DNA of 64,000 nt from the NCBI RefSeq assembly GCF_005877905.1, contig NZ_SWDV01000004.1, forward strand, positions 248,001 to 312,000. Direction: 5' to 3'. Within the stretch, counting starts at the first letter, position 1. Each line of letters begins with the position of its first letter. Positions 1 through 9,120 of the stretch are shown piece after piece. The translations under genes were made by a program, and so were the position numbers. Below the pieces are notes generated by a model that made no database searches, was not told the DNA's origin, and saw only the letters and a list, made by a program, of their open reading frames with translations. Origin of the DNA: Pseudomonas nicosulfuronedens (GTDB lineage: Bacteria > Pseudomonadota > Gammaproteobacteria > Pseudomonadales > Pseudomonadaceae).

Positions 1-1
1 G

Positions 2-997
2 GAAGTCGGCGTACGGGTGTCCGGGCAGATCGACCGCCTGCTGGTGAAAGCCGGGGATGTGGTGAAACAGGGCCAGTTGCTCGCCGAGATCGACCCGAGG
101 ATTCCGCAGGCCACGGTGGATGCCGGCAAGGCACAGCTGGCCGACCTGCAGGCGCAGCTCGCCGAGCAGCGCGCGCAGCTGCAACTCGCCCAGCAGAAGC
201 ACGGCCGCCAGCGCCAGATGTTCGCGGAGGGCTCCACACGCCTGGAGGACCTGCAGACGGCAGAGGCCGAGCAGAAGGTGTCTGCTGCACGCATCGACCA
301 GTTGCAGGCGAAGATCCAGCAGACCCGATCGACCCTGAGCGCCGACCAGACCCAGCTGGACTACACCCGCGTCTACGCCCCCATCGCCGGTGCGGTGATC
401 TCGGTGAAGGCCGAGCAGGGCCAGACTCTCAATGCCACCTACCAGACCCCGGCTATCCTGCGCATCGCCGACCTCTCGTCGATGACCGTCTGGACCGATG
501 TATCCGAGGCCGATGTGGGGCGCGTGCGCGCCGGTATGCCGGTGCGCTTCACCACCTTGGGCGGCGATGGCCGCAGCTGGACTGGCACGGTGCGCCAGGT
601 ACTGCCAGCGCCGGAAGAGCCCAAGACCGAGGACAGCGCTAGCAGCAGCCAGGCCAGCAGCGGCACCAGCAAGGTCGTGCTCTACACCGTGTTGTTCGAC
701 GTGGACAACGCCGACGGCGCGCTGATGCCACAGATGACTGCCCAGGTCACCTTCGTCAACGCTGCCGCCAAGGGCGTACTTGCCGTACCGCTCACCGCGT
801 TGGAAGCCCTGCCACAACAGCGCGGCATCTATCGCGCGCGGGTGCTCGATGGTTCCGGCAAGGCGCAGACCCGCGACGTACGCATCGGCGTGCGCAATCG
901 GCTGCAGGGCGAGGTGCTCGAAGGTCTCGCCGAAGGCGACGAGCTGATACTCGGTGAGCTGACTGCCCAGGAAGGTCCGCGGAGATTCACCTGGTGA
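2..997 (+). CDS. macA: MacA-like periplasmic adaptor of an ABC efflux pump (5' truncated)
   Basis: The frame is open from the window edge, so the N-terminus (signal or anchor helix) lies outside; 331 residues remain. The visible part starts in the first half of the lipoyl/barrel-sandwich domain ([20 protein letters not shown]), continues with a coiled-coil hairpin rich in Gln and Ala (about residues 35-115), the second lipoyl half ([15 protein letters not shown]) and beta-barrel/membrane-proximal domains. This order is that of the HlyD/MacA membrane-fusion family. A Ser-rich insert ([13 protein letters not shown]) sits in the barrel region. The stop overlaps the next gene (GTGA), so the adaptor is translationally coupled to the MacB-type ATPase. 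PvdR of the pyoverdine-recycling pump PvdRT-OpmQ is a close alternative, but no pyoverdine genes are visible. Confidence 0.85.
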   Translation, partial: EVGVRVSGQIDRLLVKAGDVVKQGQLLAEIDPRIPQATVDAGKAQLADLQAQLAEQRAQLQLAQQKHGRQRQMFAEGSTRLEDLQTAEAEQKVSAARIDQLQAKIQQTRSTLSADQTQLDYTRVYAPIAGAVISVKAEQGQTLNATYQTPAILRIADLSSMTVWTDVSEADVGRVRAGMPVRFTTLGGDGRSWTGTVRQVLPAPEEPKTEDSASSSQASSGTSKVVLYTVLFDVDNADGALMPQMTAQVTFVNAAAKGVLAVPLTALEALPQQRGIYRARVLDGSGKAQTRDVRIGVRNRLQGEVLEGLAEGDELILGELTAQEGPRRFTW

Positions 998-2934
998 CCG
1001 CCGTGATCGAACTGGACGGCATCGTCAAACACTATGGCGGTGGCGCGAGCCCGACGGTCACGGTGCTGCATGGGGTGTCCCTGCGTATCGAACCGGGCGA
1101 ATTCGTCGCCATCGTCGGTGCATCTGGCTCCGGCAAATCGACCCTGATGCACATCCTTGGTTGCCTGGACCGCCCGAGCGCCGGCCGCTACCGTTTTGCC
1201 GGCACCGACGTGTCGCAGATGGGCAGCGACGAGCTAGCCTGGCTGCGCCGCGAGGCGTTCGGCTTCGTGTTCCAGGGCTACCACCTGATTCCCACCTGCA
1301 GCGCGCGGGAGAACGTCGAGGTCCCCGCGCTGTACGCAGGCCGTCCCACAGCGCAGCGCCAGCAGCGCGCCGCCGACCTGCTGCGCCGCCTGGGCCTGGG
1401 CGAGCGCCTGGACAATCGCCCCAACCAGCTGTCCGGCGGTCAGCAGCAGCGCGTGTCCATCGCCCGCGCGCTGATGAACGGCGGGCGCATCATCCTCGCC
1501 GACGAACCCACGGGGGCGCTGGACAGTCGCAGCGGCGAGGAAGTCATGGCCCTGCTGGACGAACTGTCCGCCCAGGGCCACACGCTGATCCTGATTACCC
1601 ATGACCGCGAAGTGGCGGCGCGGGCGAAGCGCGTCATCGAGATCCGCGACGGACACATCGTCGCCGACAGCGGCGGACAGGCGGGCGAAGCTGCGCTGCC
1701 ATTACCCGATCTGCGGGATGCCCGCGATGCCGGTGGCGCCAGTTTTGCGGGAGATCTGCTGGAAGCCCTGCGCTCAGCGTGGCGAGTGATGTGGTTGAAC
1801 CGCTTCCGTACCGCGCTGACGCTGCTGGGCATCGTCATCGGCGTCGCCTCGGTGATCGTCATGCTCGCCATCGGCCTGGGCACCAAGCAGCGTGTGGTGC
1901 AGCAGATGGCCTCCCTCGGCGCCACCATCATGTACGTCAGTGGCGACTATCCGCCCGAAGGCGGCCCCATGGGCGCGGTGACGGTCGAGGACTTGGCCGC
2001 CGTGTCCGAGCTGCCACAGGTGCGCCACGCAATGCCGGTGATCGGCAACGCCCTGACCGTGCGCTACGGCAACCTGTCGAAGTCGCTGTACACCTTCGCT
2101 TCGACCGAGGAGATGCCGCTGATCCATCGCTGGCCGGTGGTGCAGGGACGTTTCTTCACCGCCGCCGAAGACCGCGAGCTGGCGCCGCTGGTGGTGATGG
2201 GACACAAGGCCTGGACCTACTTTTTCCCCGATGGCGAGAGCCCGCTGGGACGGCAACTGCTGGTGGGCAACGCGCTGTTCGAGGTGATCGGCGTACTCAA
2301 GGAAAAGGGCGCCGACTCGGGGGTCGAGGACTACGACGAGATGCTCTTCATCCCTTACAACGCCGGGCGCGCGCGGGTCTACAAGGGCATGACCGACCCG
2401 GATTACGCGGTTATCGACGCCATGTCCCCGGCGCTGGTGAAAGAGGCCGAGGAGGCCATGCAGGAGCTGCTGCTGGAGCGCCACGGACGCAAGGACTTCG
2501 GCATCGGCAATGCCGCCGCCAAGTTGCAGGCCCAGGCCGAGGCGCAGGACAGCATGACCCTGATGCTCAGCCTGATCGCCGCCGTCTCGCTGCTGGTGGG
2601 TGGCATCGGCGTGATGAACGTGATGCTGATGACCGTGCGTGAACGCACCCGCGAGATCGGCATCCGTGTCGCCACCGGCGCGCGGCAACGGGACATCCTT
2701 CGCCAGTTCCTGTCCGAGTCCACCTTGCTGAGTCTGGTGGGCGGACTGATCGGCGTGGTCATCGGCCTGTCCATCGGCACCGTGCTGCTGCTCAGTGGTG
2801 TGCCGGTGGTGTTTTCGCTCACGGCGTGCCTTGGCGCTTTCGGCTGCGCGCTGGTCACCGGGCTGGTGTTCGGCTACGCGCCGGCCCGCAAGGCGGCGCG
2901 GCTCGATCCGGTCGTCGCCCTGGGAGGTGAGTGA
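994..2934 (+). CDS. macB: MacB-type ABC transporter, fused ATPase and permease
   Basis: A 646-residue protein with an N-terminal ABC ATPase: Walker [10 protein letters not shown] near residues 42-50, signature LSGGQQQR, Walker [10 protein letters not shown] followed by a D-loop. A transmembrane helix near residue 275 precedes a large periplasmic domain, and three C-terminal helices (from about residue 520) complete the MacB/FtsX fold. The segment [18 protein letters not shown] is the conserved cytoplasmic coupling region. MacB proteins act as mechanotransmitters that push periplasmic substrates (macrolides, siderophores, peptides) through an adaptor and outer membrane channel. The GTG start overlaps the adaptor stop; a second GTG three codons on is possible. 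PvdT is the alternative identity. Confidence 0.88.
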   Translation: MTAVIELDGIVKHYGGGASPTVTVLHGVSLRIEPGEFVAIVGASGSGKSTLMHILGCLDRPSAGRYRFAGTDVSQMGSDELAWLRREAFGFVFQGYHLIPTCSARENVEVPALYAGRPTAQRQQRAADLLRRLGLGERLDNRPNQLSGGQQQRVSIARALMNGGRIILADEPTGALDSRSGEEVMALLDELSAQGHTLILITHDREVAARAKRVIEIRDGHIVADSGGQAGEAALPLPDLRDARDAGGASFAGDLLEALRSAWRVMWLNRFRTALTLLGIVIGVASVIVMLAIGLGTKQRVVQQMASLGATIMYVSGDYPPEGGPMGAVTVEDLAAVSELPQVRHAMPVIGNALTVRYGNLSKSLYTFASTEEMPLIHRWPVVQGRFFTAAEDRELAPLVVMGHKAWTYFFPDGESPLGRQLLVGNALFEVIGVLKEKGADSGVEDYDEMLFIPYNAGRARVYKGMTDPDYAVIDAMSPALVKEAEEAMQELLLERHGRKDFGIGNAAAKLQAQAEAQDSMTLMLSLIAAVSLLVGGIGVMNVMLMTVRERTREIGIRVATGARQRDILRQFLSESTLLSLVGGLIGVVIGLSIGTVLLLSGVPVVFSLTACLGAFGCALVTGLVFGYAPARKAARLDPVVALGGE

Positions 2935-4319
2935 TGAGGGCCCGCCTTTCGCTGTTCTGCCTGCTGCTGGCCGGCTGCTCCTTGCAGGAGCCGGCGCCGC
3001 CGCACCAGATTGCCGCGCCCGCCGCCTGGACTCAGACGGTGGCGCCCGCCGAGGCAGAGTGGGACGAGCAATGGTGGAAGCAATTCGGCAGCGCCGAACT
3101 GGACCAATTGGTAGCGCGCGCCGCCCGCGACAGCTACGACCTGCAGGCCGCCGAGGCGCGCATGCGCCAGGCGCGTGCGACCTTGCGGGTCGCCGGTGCG
3201 CCCTTGCTGCCGGAGGTGAGCGGCACGCTGAACGCCTCGCGCCAGGGGCGTTTGGGCGGGAATGCCGATGTCGACGGCAACGCATTCGGCCTGGGCCTGC
3301 AAACCCGCTACGAGCTGGACCTGTGGGGCCGCAACCGCGCCCTGCGCGATGCGGCCCGTGCGCAATGGCAGGCCAGCGAATTCGACCTGCACAGCACCCA
3401 TCTGAGCCTGACCGCCGCCGTCGCCACAACCTGGCTGGAACACGCCGGTCTGAGCGCACGCCTGCGCATCGCCGGGCTGAACCTGAAGAACGCCGAGGAC
3501 GTACTCGCCACCCTGGAATCGCGCCAGCGCGCCGGGGCGGCCATGCCGCTGGAGCTGGCCCAGCAGCGTGCGTTGCTGGCTGGTCTGCGGGTGGAGCAGG
3601 CGGAGCTGCGCCAGCAACTGGCGCAGAGTGAGGTCGCGGTGGCCGTGTTGCTCGGCAGTCCGCGTCAGTCGTTGCGTTTACAGTCGGGGTCATTGAACGA
3701 GCTGAGCGATCCCGACATTGCGACGGGCGTACCGTCGCAGCTGCTGGCTCGCCGTCCGGACCTCGCCCGTGCCGAAGCACAACTGCGAAGCGCCGCCGCC
3801 GATCTGGGCGCTGCTCGTGCCGCGCTGTTCCCACAACTGACGCTGGGGCTGGACCTGGGCAGTGGCGGGGCCCGGCTGGGAGATCTCGCTGACAACCCTC
3901 TCTATAGCGTCAGTGGAGGCCTGCTGGCACCGGTCTTCAACAACGGCCGCCTGACCGGCCAGCGCGACCTGGCCCAGGCGCGGCAGGAGGAACTGCTCGC
4001 GAACTATCGAGCGGCGATCATCACCGCATTCGGCGAAGTGGAGTCCGGCCTGGACGCCATTGCCGGACTCGAGGCGCGTCTGCAGGCGCAGGCCGAGCAG
4101 GTGCGCCAGGCCGAGCGCGCCTTCGAACTGGCCAACTCGCGTTATCGCGCCGGAGCTGAAGACCTGCTGGTGCTGCTGGACGCCCAGCGCACGCTCTACA
4201 GCGCGCAGGATGGCCTGGCCAGCCTGCGCCAGCTGCGTCTGCAGGCCAGCGTGGCCTTGTACAAGGCCCTGGGTGGCGGTTGGCAGGCTGGAAATACCCC
4301 ACTGGCGACCTCCCTGTAG
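2934..4319 (+). CDS. NodT-family outer membrane efflux lipoprotein
   Basis: Outer membrane factor of the tripartite pump, 461 residues. The N-terminus is a lipoprotein signal, [16 protein letters not shown], with lipobox LLAGC giving an acylated Cys15. Two repeated OEP/TolC domains follow (near residues 60-260 and 265-455), with typical segments such as YELDLWGRNRALRDAARAQW and LLARRPDLARAEAQLR. The ATG at 2934 overlaps the macB stop (TGATG) and has GGGAGG eight bases upstream, so it is preferred to the GTG one codon earlier. The three genes form one operon. OpmQ (partner of PvdRT) is a plausible ortholog. Confidence 0.87.
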   Translation: MRARLSLFCLLLAGCSLQEPAPPHQIAAPAAWTQTVAPAEAEWDEQWWKQFGSAELDQLVARAARDSYDLQAAEARMRQARATLRVAGAPLLPEVSGTLNASRQGRLGGNADVDGNAFGLGLQTRYELDLWGRNRALRDAARAQWQASEFDLHSTHLSLTAAVATTWLEHAGLSARLRIAGLNLKNAEDVLATLESRQRAGAAMPLELAQQRALLAGLRVEQAELRQQLAQSEVAVAVLLGSPRQSLRLQSGSLNELSDPDIATGVPSQLLARRPDLARAEAQLRSAAADLGAARAALFPQLTLGLDLGSGGARLGDLADNPLYSVSGGLLAPVFNNGRLTGQRDLAQARQEELLANYRAAIITAFGEVESGLDAIAGLEARLQAQAEQVRQAERAFELANSRYRAGAEDLLVLLDAQRTLYSAQDGLASLRQLRLQASVALYKALGGGWQAGNTPLATSL

Positions 4320-4432
4320 GAGCGCGCCACCGCCAGGGCGAGCAGCTTGCCACCGATCATCTGAACCTATCCTTAGGCGATCCCGGTCTACAGTTGAAGT
4401 GACAAGTTCTGAAGACCCGAGGGAGTGCCACC

Positions 4433-5539
4433 ATGAGCCAGTTGTTCGAGCCCCTGACCCTGCGCCAACTGACCCTGTCCAACCGCATCGCCGTATCCCC
4501 CATGTGCCAGTACTCCGCCCAGGACGGTCTGGCCAACGACTGGCACCTGGTGCACCTGGGCAGCCGAGCCGTCGGTGGTGCCGGTCTGGTGATAGTCGAA
4601 GCCACGGCCATCGCCCCGGAAGGGCGAATCAGCGCCGAGGACCTGGGTATCTGGAACGACGAGCAGGTCGAGCCGCTCCGGCGCATCACCCGCTTCATCG
4701 AATCCCAGGGCGCAGTGGCCGGCGTGCAACTGGCCCATGCCGGCCGCAAGGCGAGCACCTGGGCTCCCTGGTTGGGCAAGCACGGCTCCGTGCCGATCAG
4801 CGAGGGCGGCTGGACGCCGGTGGCGCCCTCGGCCATCGCTTTCGACCCGCAGCACACGGCGCCCATCGCCCTGAGCGAAGAGCAGATGGCGACCATCAAG
4901 CACCAGTTCGTGCGCGGCGCCGAGCGCGCCCTGGCCGCTGGCTTCAAGGTCGCCGAGGTGCATGCCGCCCACGGCTACCTGCTGCACCAGTTCCTTTCGC
5001 CGCTCTCCAACCAGCGCCGCGACCAGTACGGCACCTGCTTCGAGAACCGCATCCGCTTCCTCCTGGAAGTCACCGAAGCCGTGCGCACGGTCTGGCCGCA
5101 GGAGCTGCCGCTGTTCGTCCGCCTGTCCGCCACCGACTGGGTGGAGGACGGCTGGAACCCCGACGAAACCGTGGAGCTGGCGCGCCGCCTGAAGGCCCTG
5201 GGCGTGGACTTGATCGACGTGTCTTCGGGCGGTACCGCGGTGAACGCCGAGATCCCCGTGGGCCCGGGCTACCAGACGCAGTTCGCCGAGCGGGTGCGCA
5301 AGGAGGCGGGCGTCGCCAGCGGCACCGTGGGGATGATCACCGAGCCGGTGCAGGCCGAGCACATCCTGCGTACCGGGCAGGCCGACCTGATCCTGCTGGC
5401 CCGCGAGCTGCTGCGCGATCCCTACTGGCCGCTGCATGCCGCCGACGAGCTGGGTGGCCAGCCGGTGCCCTGGCCGGCGCAGTACCTGCGCGCCGCGCAA
5501 CGCGGCACGCCCAAGCGCAAGGCCTACGGGCAGGTTTGA
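4433..5539 (+). CDS. Old yellow enzyme-family NADH:flavin oxidoreductase (YqjM/XenA class)
   Basis: A 368-residue FMN TIM-barrel enzyme. N-terminal SPMCQYSAQDG puts Cys25 and Tyr27 where the YqjM/XenA subclass has its FMN-modulating Cys and Tyr. EVHAAHGYLLHQFLSP carries the His pair that binds the oxyanion of activated alkenes, and QYGTCFENRIRFLLE is the family signature. These enzymes reduce alpha,beta-unsaturated carbonyls, nitro compounds or nitrate esters with NAD(P)H. The start is set by a GAGGGA ribosome site. It stands alone, 113 bp after the efflux operon and convergent with the next gene. The physiological substrate is unknown; xenA-like is the nearest recalled relative. Confidence 0.88.
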   Translation: MSQLFEPLTLRQLTLSNRIAVSPMCQYSAQDGLANDWHLVHLGSRAVGGAGLVIVEATAIAPEGRISAEDLGIWNDEQVEPLRRITRFIESQGAVAGVQLAHAGRKASTWAPWLGKHGSVPISEGGWTPVAPSAIAFDPQHTAPIALSEEQMATIKHQFVRGAERALAAGFKVAEVHAAHGYLLHQFLSPLSNQRRDQYGTCFENRIRFLLEVTEAVRTVWPQELPLFVRLSATDWVEDGWNPDETVELARRLKALGVDLIDVSSGGTAVNAEIPVGPGYQTQFAERVRKEAGVASGTVGMITEPVQAEHILRTGQADLILLARELLRDPYWPLHAADELGGQPVPWPAQYLRAAQRGTPKRKAYGQV

Positions 5540-5547
5540 CCCTTGAG

Positions 5548-5578
5548 CGGATCACGCGGGCCTGGGCCGCGTGATCCG
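5548..5578. terminator. Perfect 12-bp stem-loop between convergent genes
   Basis: CGGATCACGCGG at 5548-5559 pairs exactly with CCGCGTGATCCG at 5567-5578 around a 7-base loop. It lies between the stops of the OYE gene and the convergent TPR lipoprotein gene. It has no clear U-tract, so a bidirectional terminator is inferred from position and stem strength. Confidence 0.5.
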
Positions 5579-5585
5579 GATTGAG

Positions 5586-5978
5586 TCAGCGACGGGCGGC
5601 CTGATCGAACACCGGCCCCCACAGTGGATGGCCCACTTCGGTGCTATCCAGATGGAAGTGCGGATCGATCTGCAGCGCGCTCTCGAAGGCGAAGCGGCAT
5701 TGATTCGGTCGACCCGTCACGCAATAGCTGAACGCCAGGAGCTTGAGTGCCTGCGATTGCAGCGGCGAATCTTCGACCCAGATGGCAGGTGTGAGGAATT
5801 GCTCTTCGGCCGCGGCGTAGTCCCCCGCCTCGTAAAGCCGTATGCCTTCGCCGAAGGCTTTCTCGGCCTGAGCCTGGAAGGCATCCTCCTGCGGCTCTTC
5901 GTGGTGGCTCCTGCAGCCTGAGGCCGCCACCAGGCAGGCAATCATCAGCGGTGTCGACAGGGGACGCAGTATCTTCAT
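5586..5978 (-). CDS. Small TPR-like lipoprotein, possibly TssQ-related
   Basis: A 130-residue protein starting MKILRPLSTPLMIACLVAASGC, a lipoprotein signal with lipobox (VAASGC). The mature part contains EAGDYAAAEEQFLTPAIW and a second helix pair that read as one or two tetratricopeptide-type repeats. The ATG overlaps the stop of the PEGA gene (ATGA), so the two are co-translated; a longer open frame upstream is disregarded because the lipoprotein signal fixes the start. I recall TPR lipoproteins of similar size named TssQ near some type VI secretion loci, but no other secretion genes are visible here, so that name is only a suggestion. Confidence 0.65.
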   Translation of the reverse strand: MKILRPLSTPLMIACLVAASGCRSHHEEPQEDAFQAQAEKAFGEGIRLYEAGDYAAAEEQFLTPAIWVEDSPLQSQALKLLAFSYCVTGRPNQCRFAFESALQIDPHFHLDSTEVGHPLWGPVFDQAARR

Positions 5979-6853
5979 GGACTGTCCGCGTTGGGGGTTG
6001 TGTGGGCCGGTGCCTGGAGAAAATCGTGCCGCAGCGTGACGGACTGCCCGGAGGGAATCTGCAACCGCTGGACGTGGCTGGGGCGTCCGGGATTGCGCAA
6101 TTCCACCTGGTAGCACCCAGGTGGTAATTGCAGCCGGAACTGAGGAGGGCTGAATCCACGTTTCCGGCCATCGATCCAGACCTCGCCCCAGGGGTGCATG
6201 ATGACGATCAGGGTGCCTGTCGCTGCTGGGGCCATTGCATTGCGTGGCGAGGAGGTGAGTTCCTTGCGGGTGGACTTCCTGGCCTGTGGCAATGCCGGAG
6301 GTTCCTTGTGCTGTGCCCTGGGAGGCGTGACGGCGGTTGGCGCTTCAGCCACCGTGGGGGCTTCTGCGGGCGGCAGTGTGCTGGGCGCAGCGGGATCGGG
6401 CAGGTCTGGCGACAGGTCGTCCGGTACTGGCGCGGAGGCTGGGATGATTGTCGAGTCGTCTTCCAGTGCTGGACGCTTCTCTTCCTGGCGCGTGATGACG
6501 TCCACTTGGGGAGTTTGACCGCCGTCTCCCAAGGGTTTGCACAGTGCTACGGCAAGCACGCCGAGGAGCGTACAGACAATGATGCCGACAGTTAGCATCC
6601 CGTTCATGGAAGGAACTGGCGTGGGCAGTGGGCGCTTGATCGCTGACGAGGCTTCTTGCGCTTCCGTTTGATGGGCCTGAACGGGTGCCCAGGCAGAACC
6701 TGAGGAAGGAGCCGCCGGACGTGGTATCACCGTGTAGGCGGTGCCCGGACCCTCCCAGGAGCTGAGGGAGTCTGCAGGAGCCGAGTCGGCGCTCGGTGTC
6801 GCCGGAGTCGCCCGGGAAGCGGAGTGGCGGGGAGCGTTCGCGGTCGGTTCCAT
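5975..6853 (-). CDS. Single-pass membrane protein with C-terminal PEGA domain
   Basis: A 292-residue protein. Residues 1-80 are low-complexity (Pro, Ala, Ser, Thr), residues 86-105 (MLTVGIIVCTLLGVLAVALC) form one membrane helix, a Pro/Ala-rich linker follows, and the last 80 residues contain a PEGA domain (GTLIVIMHPWGEVWIDGRKR, then LPPGCYQVELRN). PEGA domains are extracytoplasmic beta-sandwich modules that often bind surface or envelope partners. The topology implies a disordered cytoplasmic head and a periplasmic PEGA tail. No Shine-Dalgarno site is evident before this ATG, so the start is uncertain. It is coupled to the downstream TPR lipoprotein. Confidence 0.7.
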   Translation of the reverse strand: MEPTANAPRHSASRATPATPSADSAPADSLSSWEGPGTAYTVIPRPAAPSSGSAWAPVQAHQTEAQEASSAIKRPLPTPVPSMNGMLTVGIIVCTLLGVLAVALCKPLGDGGQTPQVDVITRQEEKRPALEDDSTIIPASAPVPDDLSPDLPDPAAPSTLPPAEAPTVAEAPTAVTPPRAQHKEPPALPQARKSTRKELTSSPRNAMAPAATGTLIVIMHPWGEVWIDGRKRGFSPPQFRLQLPPGCYQVELRNPGRPSHVQRLQIPSGQSVTLRHDFLQAPAHTTPNADSP

Positions 6854-7196
6854 CGGACGGCATCTTCAAGGGAGGCGAAGAAGGGGCCTGGCCCTCGTAC
6901 TGGAAACGGGTCGCCGGATACGACGAGAAGCAGGCAGTCAAAGTTGGAAAAATGGCCGCGGATCATAGGGAGCCGATGTCGGTGGCTCAAACTCGCCGGG
7001 AGGTTTCCACTGCGCGGGCGGTTTTTTGAGGATCAGGTCGCGCTTTGCGGTGAACAGGCTTACCGGGCGAGCGTGACTGTGAAGTCAGGAAAAGAAATGA
7101 AATGTGATATCTGTCGCACAGTGGCGTTGTGATGCTACTCTCGGTGTGCTCGCGCAAGGACTGCGCACTACCCACCAGAGCATCACTGGAGCACGC
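6854..7196. other. 343-bp divergent intergenic region
   Basis: This gap separates the minus-strand PEGA gene from the plus-strand gene at 7197. Short open frames here overlap one another and lack ribosome sites or a recognisable protein. The right half (about 7070-7130) is AT-richer than the flanks and probably holds promoters. No repeat or RNA gene was recognised. Confidence 0.4.
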
Positions 7197-7526
7197 ATGG
7201 ACGCTTCTGCAACGCCTGCTGTCATCCCGCAATCGGAAATCGCCCTGCTGGCGAATATCCTTGCCCTCGCCACCCGCAACATGTCTAACCTCAGCACGCT
7301 GATCACCCAGTTGTCGGTGGAACTCGGCCATAGCCCCGACCCGCACCTGCAGCGCGTGGGCCAGCGGGTGCTGGCGGATGTGGATGTGCTGGCGAAATCC
7401 CTGGATACCCAGTGGGAACTGATCGGTGCGCTGGCGCGCTTCTGCCCGTTGCTGTCGCGTACGCCGCTGGTGAAGCCGGCGCTGGTGACGGAAATCCATA
7501 TCACCGAATTGCCCGATAGAGCATGA
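7197..7526 (+). CDS. Hypothetical protein, small helical
   Basis: A 109-residue protein of unknown function. It starts at MDASATPAVIPQSEIALLAN, with TGGAG six bases before the ATG; an in-frame extension upstream is disfavoured because it lacks a ribosome site. It has no signal peptide. The sequence is almost wholly predicted helix (LALATRNMSNLSTLITQLSV, then VGQRVLADVDVLAKSLDTQW) and ends in a short hydrophobic tail. It stands alone, followed by a family-A repeat. Confidence 0.55.
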   Translation: MDASATPAVIPQSEIALLANILALATRNMSNLSTLITQLSVELGHSPDPHLQRVGQRVLADVDVLAKSLDTQWELIGALARFCPLLSRTPLVKPALVTEIHITELPDRA

Positions 7527-7547
7527 CTCCCCGGCCTGAGGCATTGC

Positions 7548-7631
7548 GTAGGATGGGTGGAGCGTAGCGATACCCATGCTACTGCGGGTGCGCAGATATC
7601 GATGGGTATCGCTGCACTCCACGCCATCCTA
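7548..7631. repeat. Family A palindromic repeat, copy 1
   Basis: An inverted pair: the left arm GTAGGATGGGTGGAGCG continues to GCGATACCCATG, and the right arm is its near-complement ending CCATCCTA. Other copies: 8938-9016, 27061-27142, 46563-46645, 48602-48681. Confidence 0.85.
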
Positions 7632-7673
7632 ATTGGGAGCTTTCGCCAGCACGATCAGCTGGCAGGATGATGA

Positions 7674-8843
7674 TTATTCGCCGGCCTGCGCCAGCTCGAA
7701 GCTCATCATCAGGGCCCAGGGCGCATCGCTGTCGCCCACGCGGATGGGCTGCAACAGTTGCACACGGCGGCCTTTCACCTGTTCCCAACTTCGGCCCTGG
7801 GCGATGGCGTTGCGTGCTTCCTGTGGCAGTTCGCCGGCCTTGTCGCCCAGGCGTTTGGCGTCCGGGTGGGTGACGTAGACGCTGGCGTTGGACAGCAGCG
7901 TGTACTGGCCATTGCCCATGGGTGTCAGCTTGCCGAGGCTTTCCTGCAACTGGTGCAGGGTGTAGTCGGCGCCGAGGATACCGAGGAAGCGGCCGTTGGC
8001 AGTCATGGGCGACATGAACGAGGTCATCAGCACGGTGCTGCCGCCGACGCTGTACTCGTAGGGCTCCATGAACACGTCGCGGCCCTTGTCGCGGGGGATC
8101 TGGTACCAGTCGCCGCTGCCATCGGCCTTGTCGTAGCCGACCAGGCATTCGCGCTGGGCCACGCCGCTGCCGCGGTGCCAGTAGGCCATGAGACGACCGC
8201 TGGCGTCGTGACCCGGTGCGTTGACGAATTCGCTGTCACGGCCGTCGAAGGCGTTGGGCTCGCAGCCGCAGGCGAAGGCCAGCAGCTCGGGATTGCGGGT
8301 CAGGTACTCGTGCATCACCGCGTCGATCTGCTCGCGCTGCGGGCCGAGGTTGCGTGTCTTCAGGCCGAGCAGGAAGTGCTTCAGGCCGTAAAGCGCGGTG
8401 GCCATCACGGCGAAGCGTGCCTCCAGGCGCTGGGTCTCGCTGGCCAGCACCACGCGGGCGGTGTCCAGCAGGCTGGAGTGCTCGGCCTGTTCGACATCGG
8501 CCAGGGCCTTGGCGCTTTCGCTCTTGATCGAGGCGACGACGTTGCCGATATCGGCGGTGGCGTTGGCCGACTGGGTGGCCAGGCGGCGCACCTCATCGGC
8601 GACCACCGCGAAGCCGCGTCCGCTTTCCCCGGCGCGGGCAGCCTCGATGGCGGCATTGAGGGCCACCAGGTTGGTGTTCTTGGCGATCTGCTTGATGACT
8701 TCGGAGACTTTGCTGATCTCGGTCCAGCGCACATTGAGGCCGGCGATAAGCTGCTTGACCTGGTCGATGGTGGAACGGGTGCTGGAGCTGTCTTCGGCCT
8801 TGGCGGGCCGTGGTTCGAGTGTAATTGACATGGTTTGGGACAC
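7674..8843 (-). CDS. Soluble methyl-accepting chemotaxis-type receptor, inverted domain order
   Basis: A 389-residue protein. The receptor signalling tip is at the N-terminus: residues 45-90 contain [20 protein letters not shown] and [13 protein letters not shown], the CheA/CheW contact hairpin. Only about six heptads flank each side, so classical methylation helices and HAMP are absent. After a helical linker (about 110-165), residues 170-385 resemble a Cache/PDC sensor ([20 protein letters not shown], then [18 protein letters not shown]). No signal peptide or membrane segment is seen, so the sensor is predicted to be cytoplasmic. It is on the same strand as the polyamine locus but about 280 bp beyond it, with two repeats between. 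The ligand is unknown. Confidence 0.8.
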   Translation of the reverse strand: MSQTMSITLEPRPAKAEDSSSTRSTIDQVKQLIAGLNVRWTEISKVSEVIKQIAKNTNLVALNAAIEAARAGESGRGFAVVADEVRRLATQSANATADIGNVVASIKSESAKALADVEQAEHSSLLDTARVVLASETQRLEARFAVMATALYGLKHFLLGLKTRNLGPQREQIDAVMHEYLTRNPELLAFACGCEPNAFDGRDSEFVNAPGHDASGRLMAYWHRGSGVAQRECLVGYDKADGSGDWYQIPRDKGRDVFMEPYEYSVGGSTVLMTSFMSPMTANGRFLGILGADYTLHQLQESLGKLTPMGNGQYTLLSNASVYVTHPDAKRLGDKAGELPQEARNAIAQGRSWEQVKGRRVQLLQPIRVGDSDAPWALMMSFELAQAGE

Positions 8844-8937
8844 TGCAGTGGCGGAGGAGGGCAGGGGTAGACGAGGGCTGGGATTTTTCTTATGTCAGCC
8901 GCTTTCCAAAGCTGGGGCTGTGGTCGCAGGCGGGTCG

Positions 8938-9016
8938 TAGGATGGTGTGGAGCGAAGCGATACCCACCGTGCTTCGCGTAAACCGCATGGGTATCGCTGC
9001 GCTCCACCCATCCTAC
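8938..9016. repeat. Family A palindromic repeat, copy 2
   Basis: GTAGGATGGTGTGGAGCG at the left end and CGCTCCACCCATCCTAC at the right end. It sits immediately beside a family B repeat, 20 bp away. Confidence 0.85.
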
Positions 9017-9036
9017 AAAGGCCTCCCGGAAGGCCC

Positions 9037-9113
9037 GTAGGGCGAATAACGCGTAGCGTTATCCGCCGCCATGGCTGGACGGCGGATAACCCGTTCCGGG
9101 TTATGCGCCCTAC
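9037..9113. repeat. Family B palindromic repeat, copy 1
   Basis: The left arm begins GTAGGGCGAATAACGCG and the right arm ends GGTTATGCGCCCTAC, with an inner pair GTTATCCGCCG / CGGCGGATAAC. It lies just downstream of the SnoaL-like gene stop. Other copies: 19426-19514 and 24270-24343. Confidence 0.82.
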
Positions 9114-9120
9114 GTTTCCG

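Noticed and set aside
1774-3834. Long open frame (over 680 codons) on the minus strand opposite the efflux operon
   Set aside because: It runs antisense to three well-supported genes, has His/Arg/Pro-rich low-complexity translation, and no ribosome site. High-GC third positions create such frames.
1-4319. The efflux operon as the pyoverdine exporter PvdRT-OpmQ
   Set aside because: The family match is close, but no pyoverdine biosynthesis or uptake gene is visible, so the generic MacAB name is kept.
5586-6853. A type VI secretion locus suggested by the TPR lipoprotein
   Set aside because: No Tss core gene (sheath, baseplate, ClpV, VgrG or Hcp) lies anywhere in the window.
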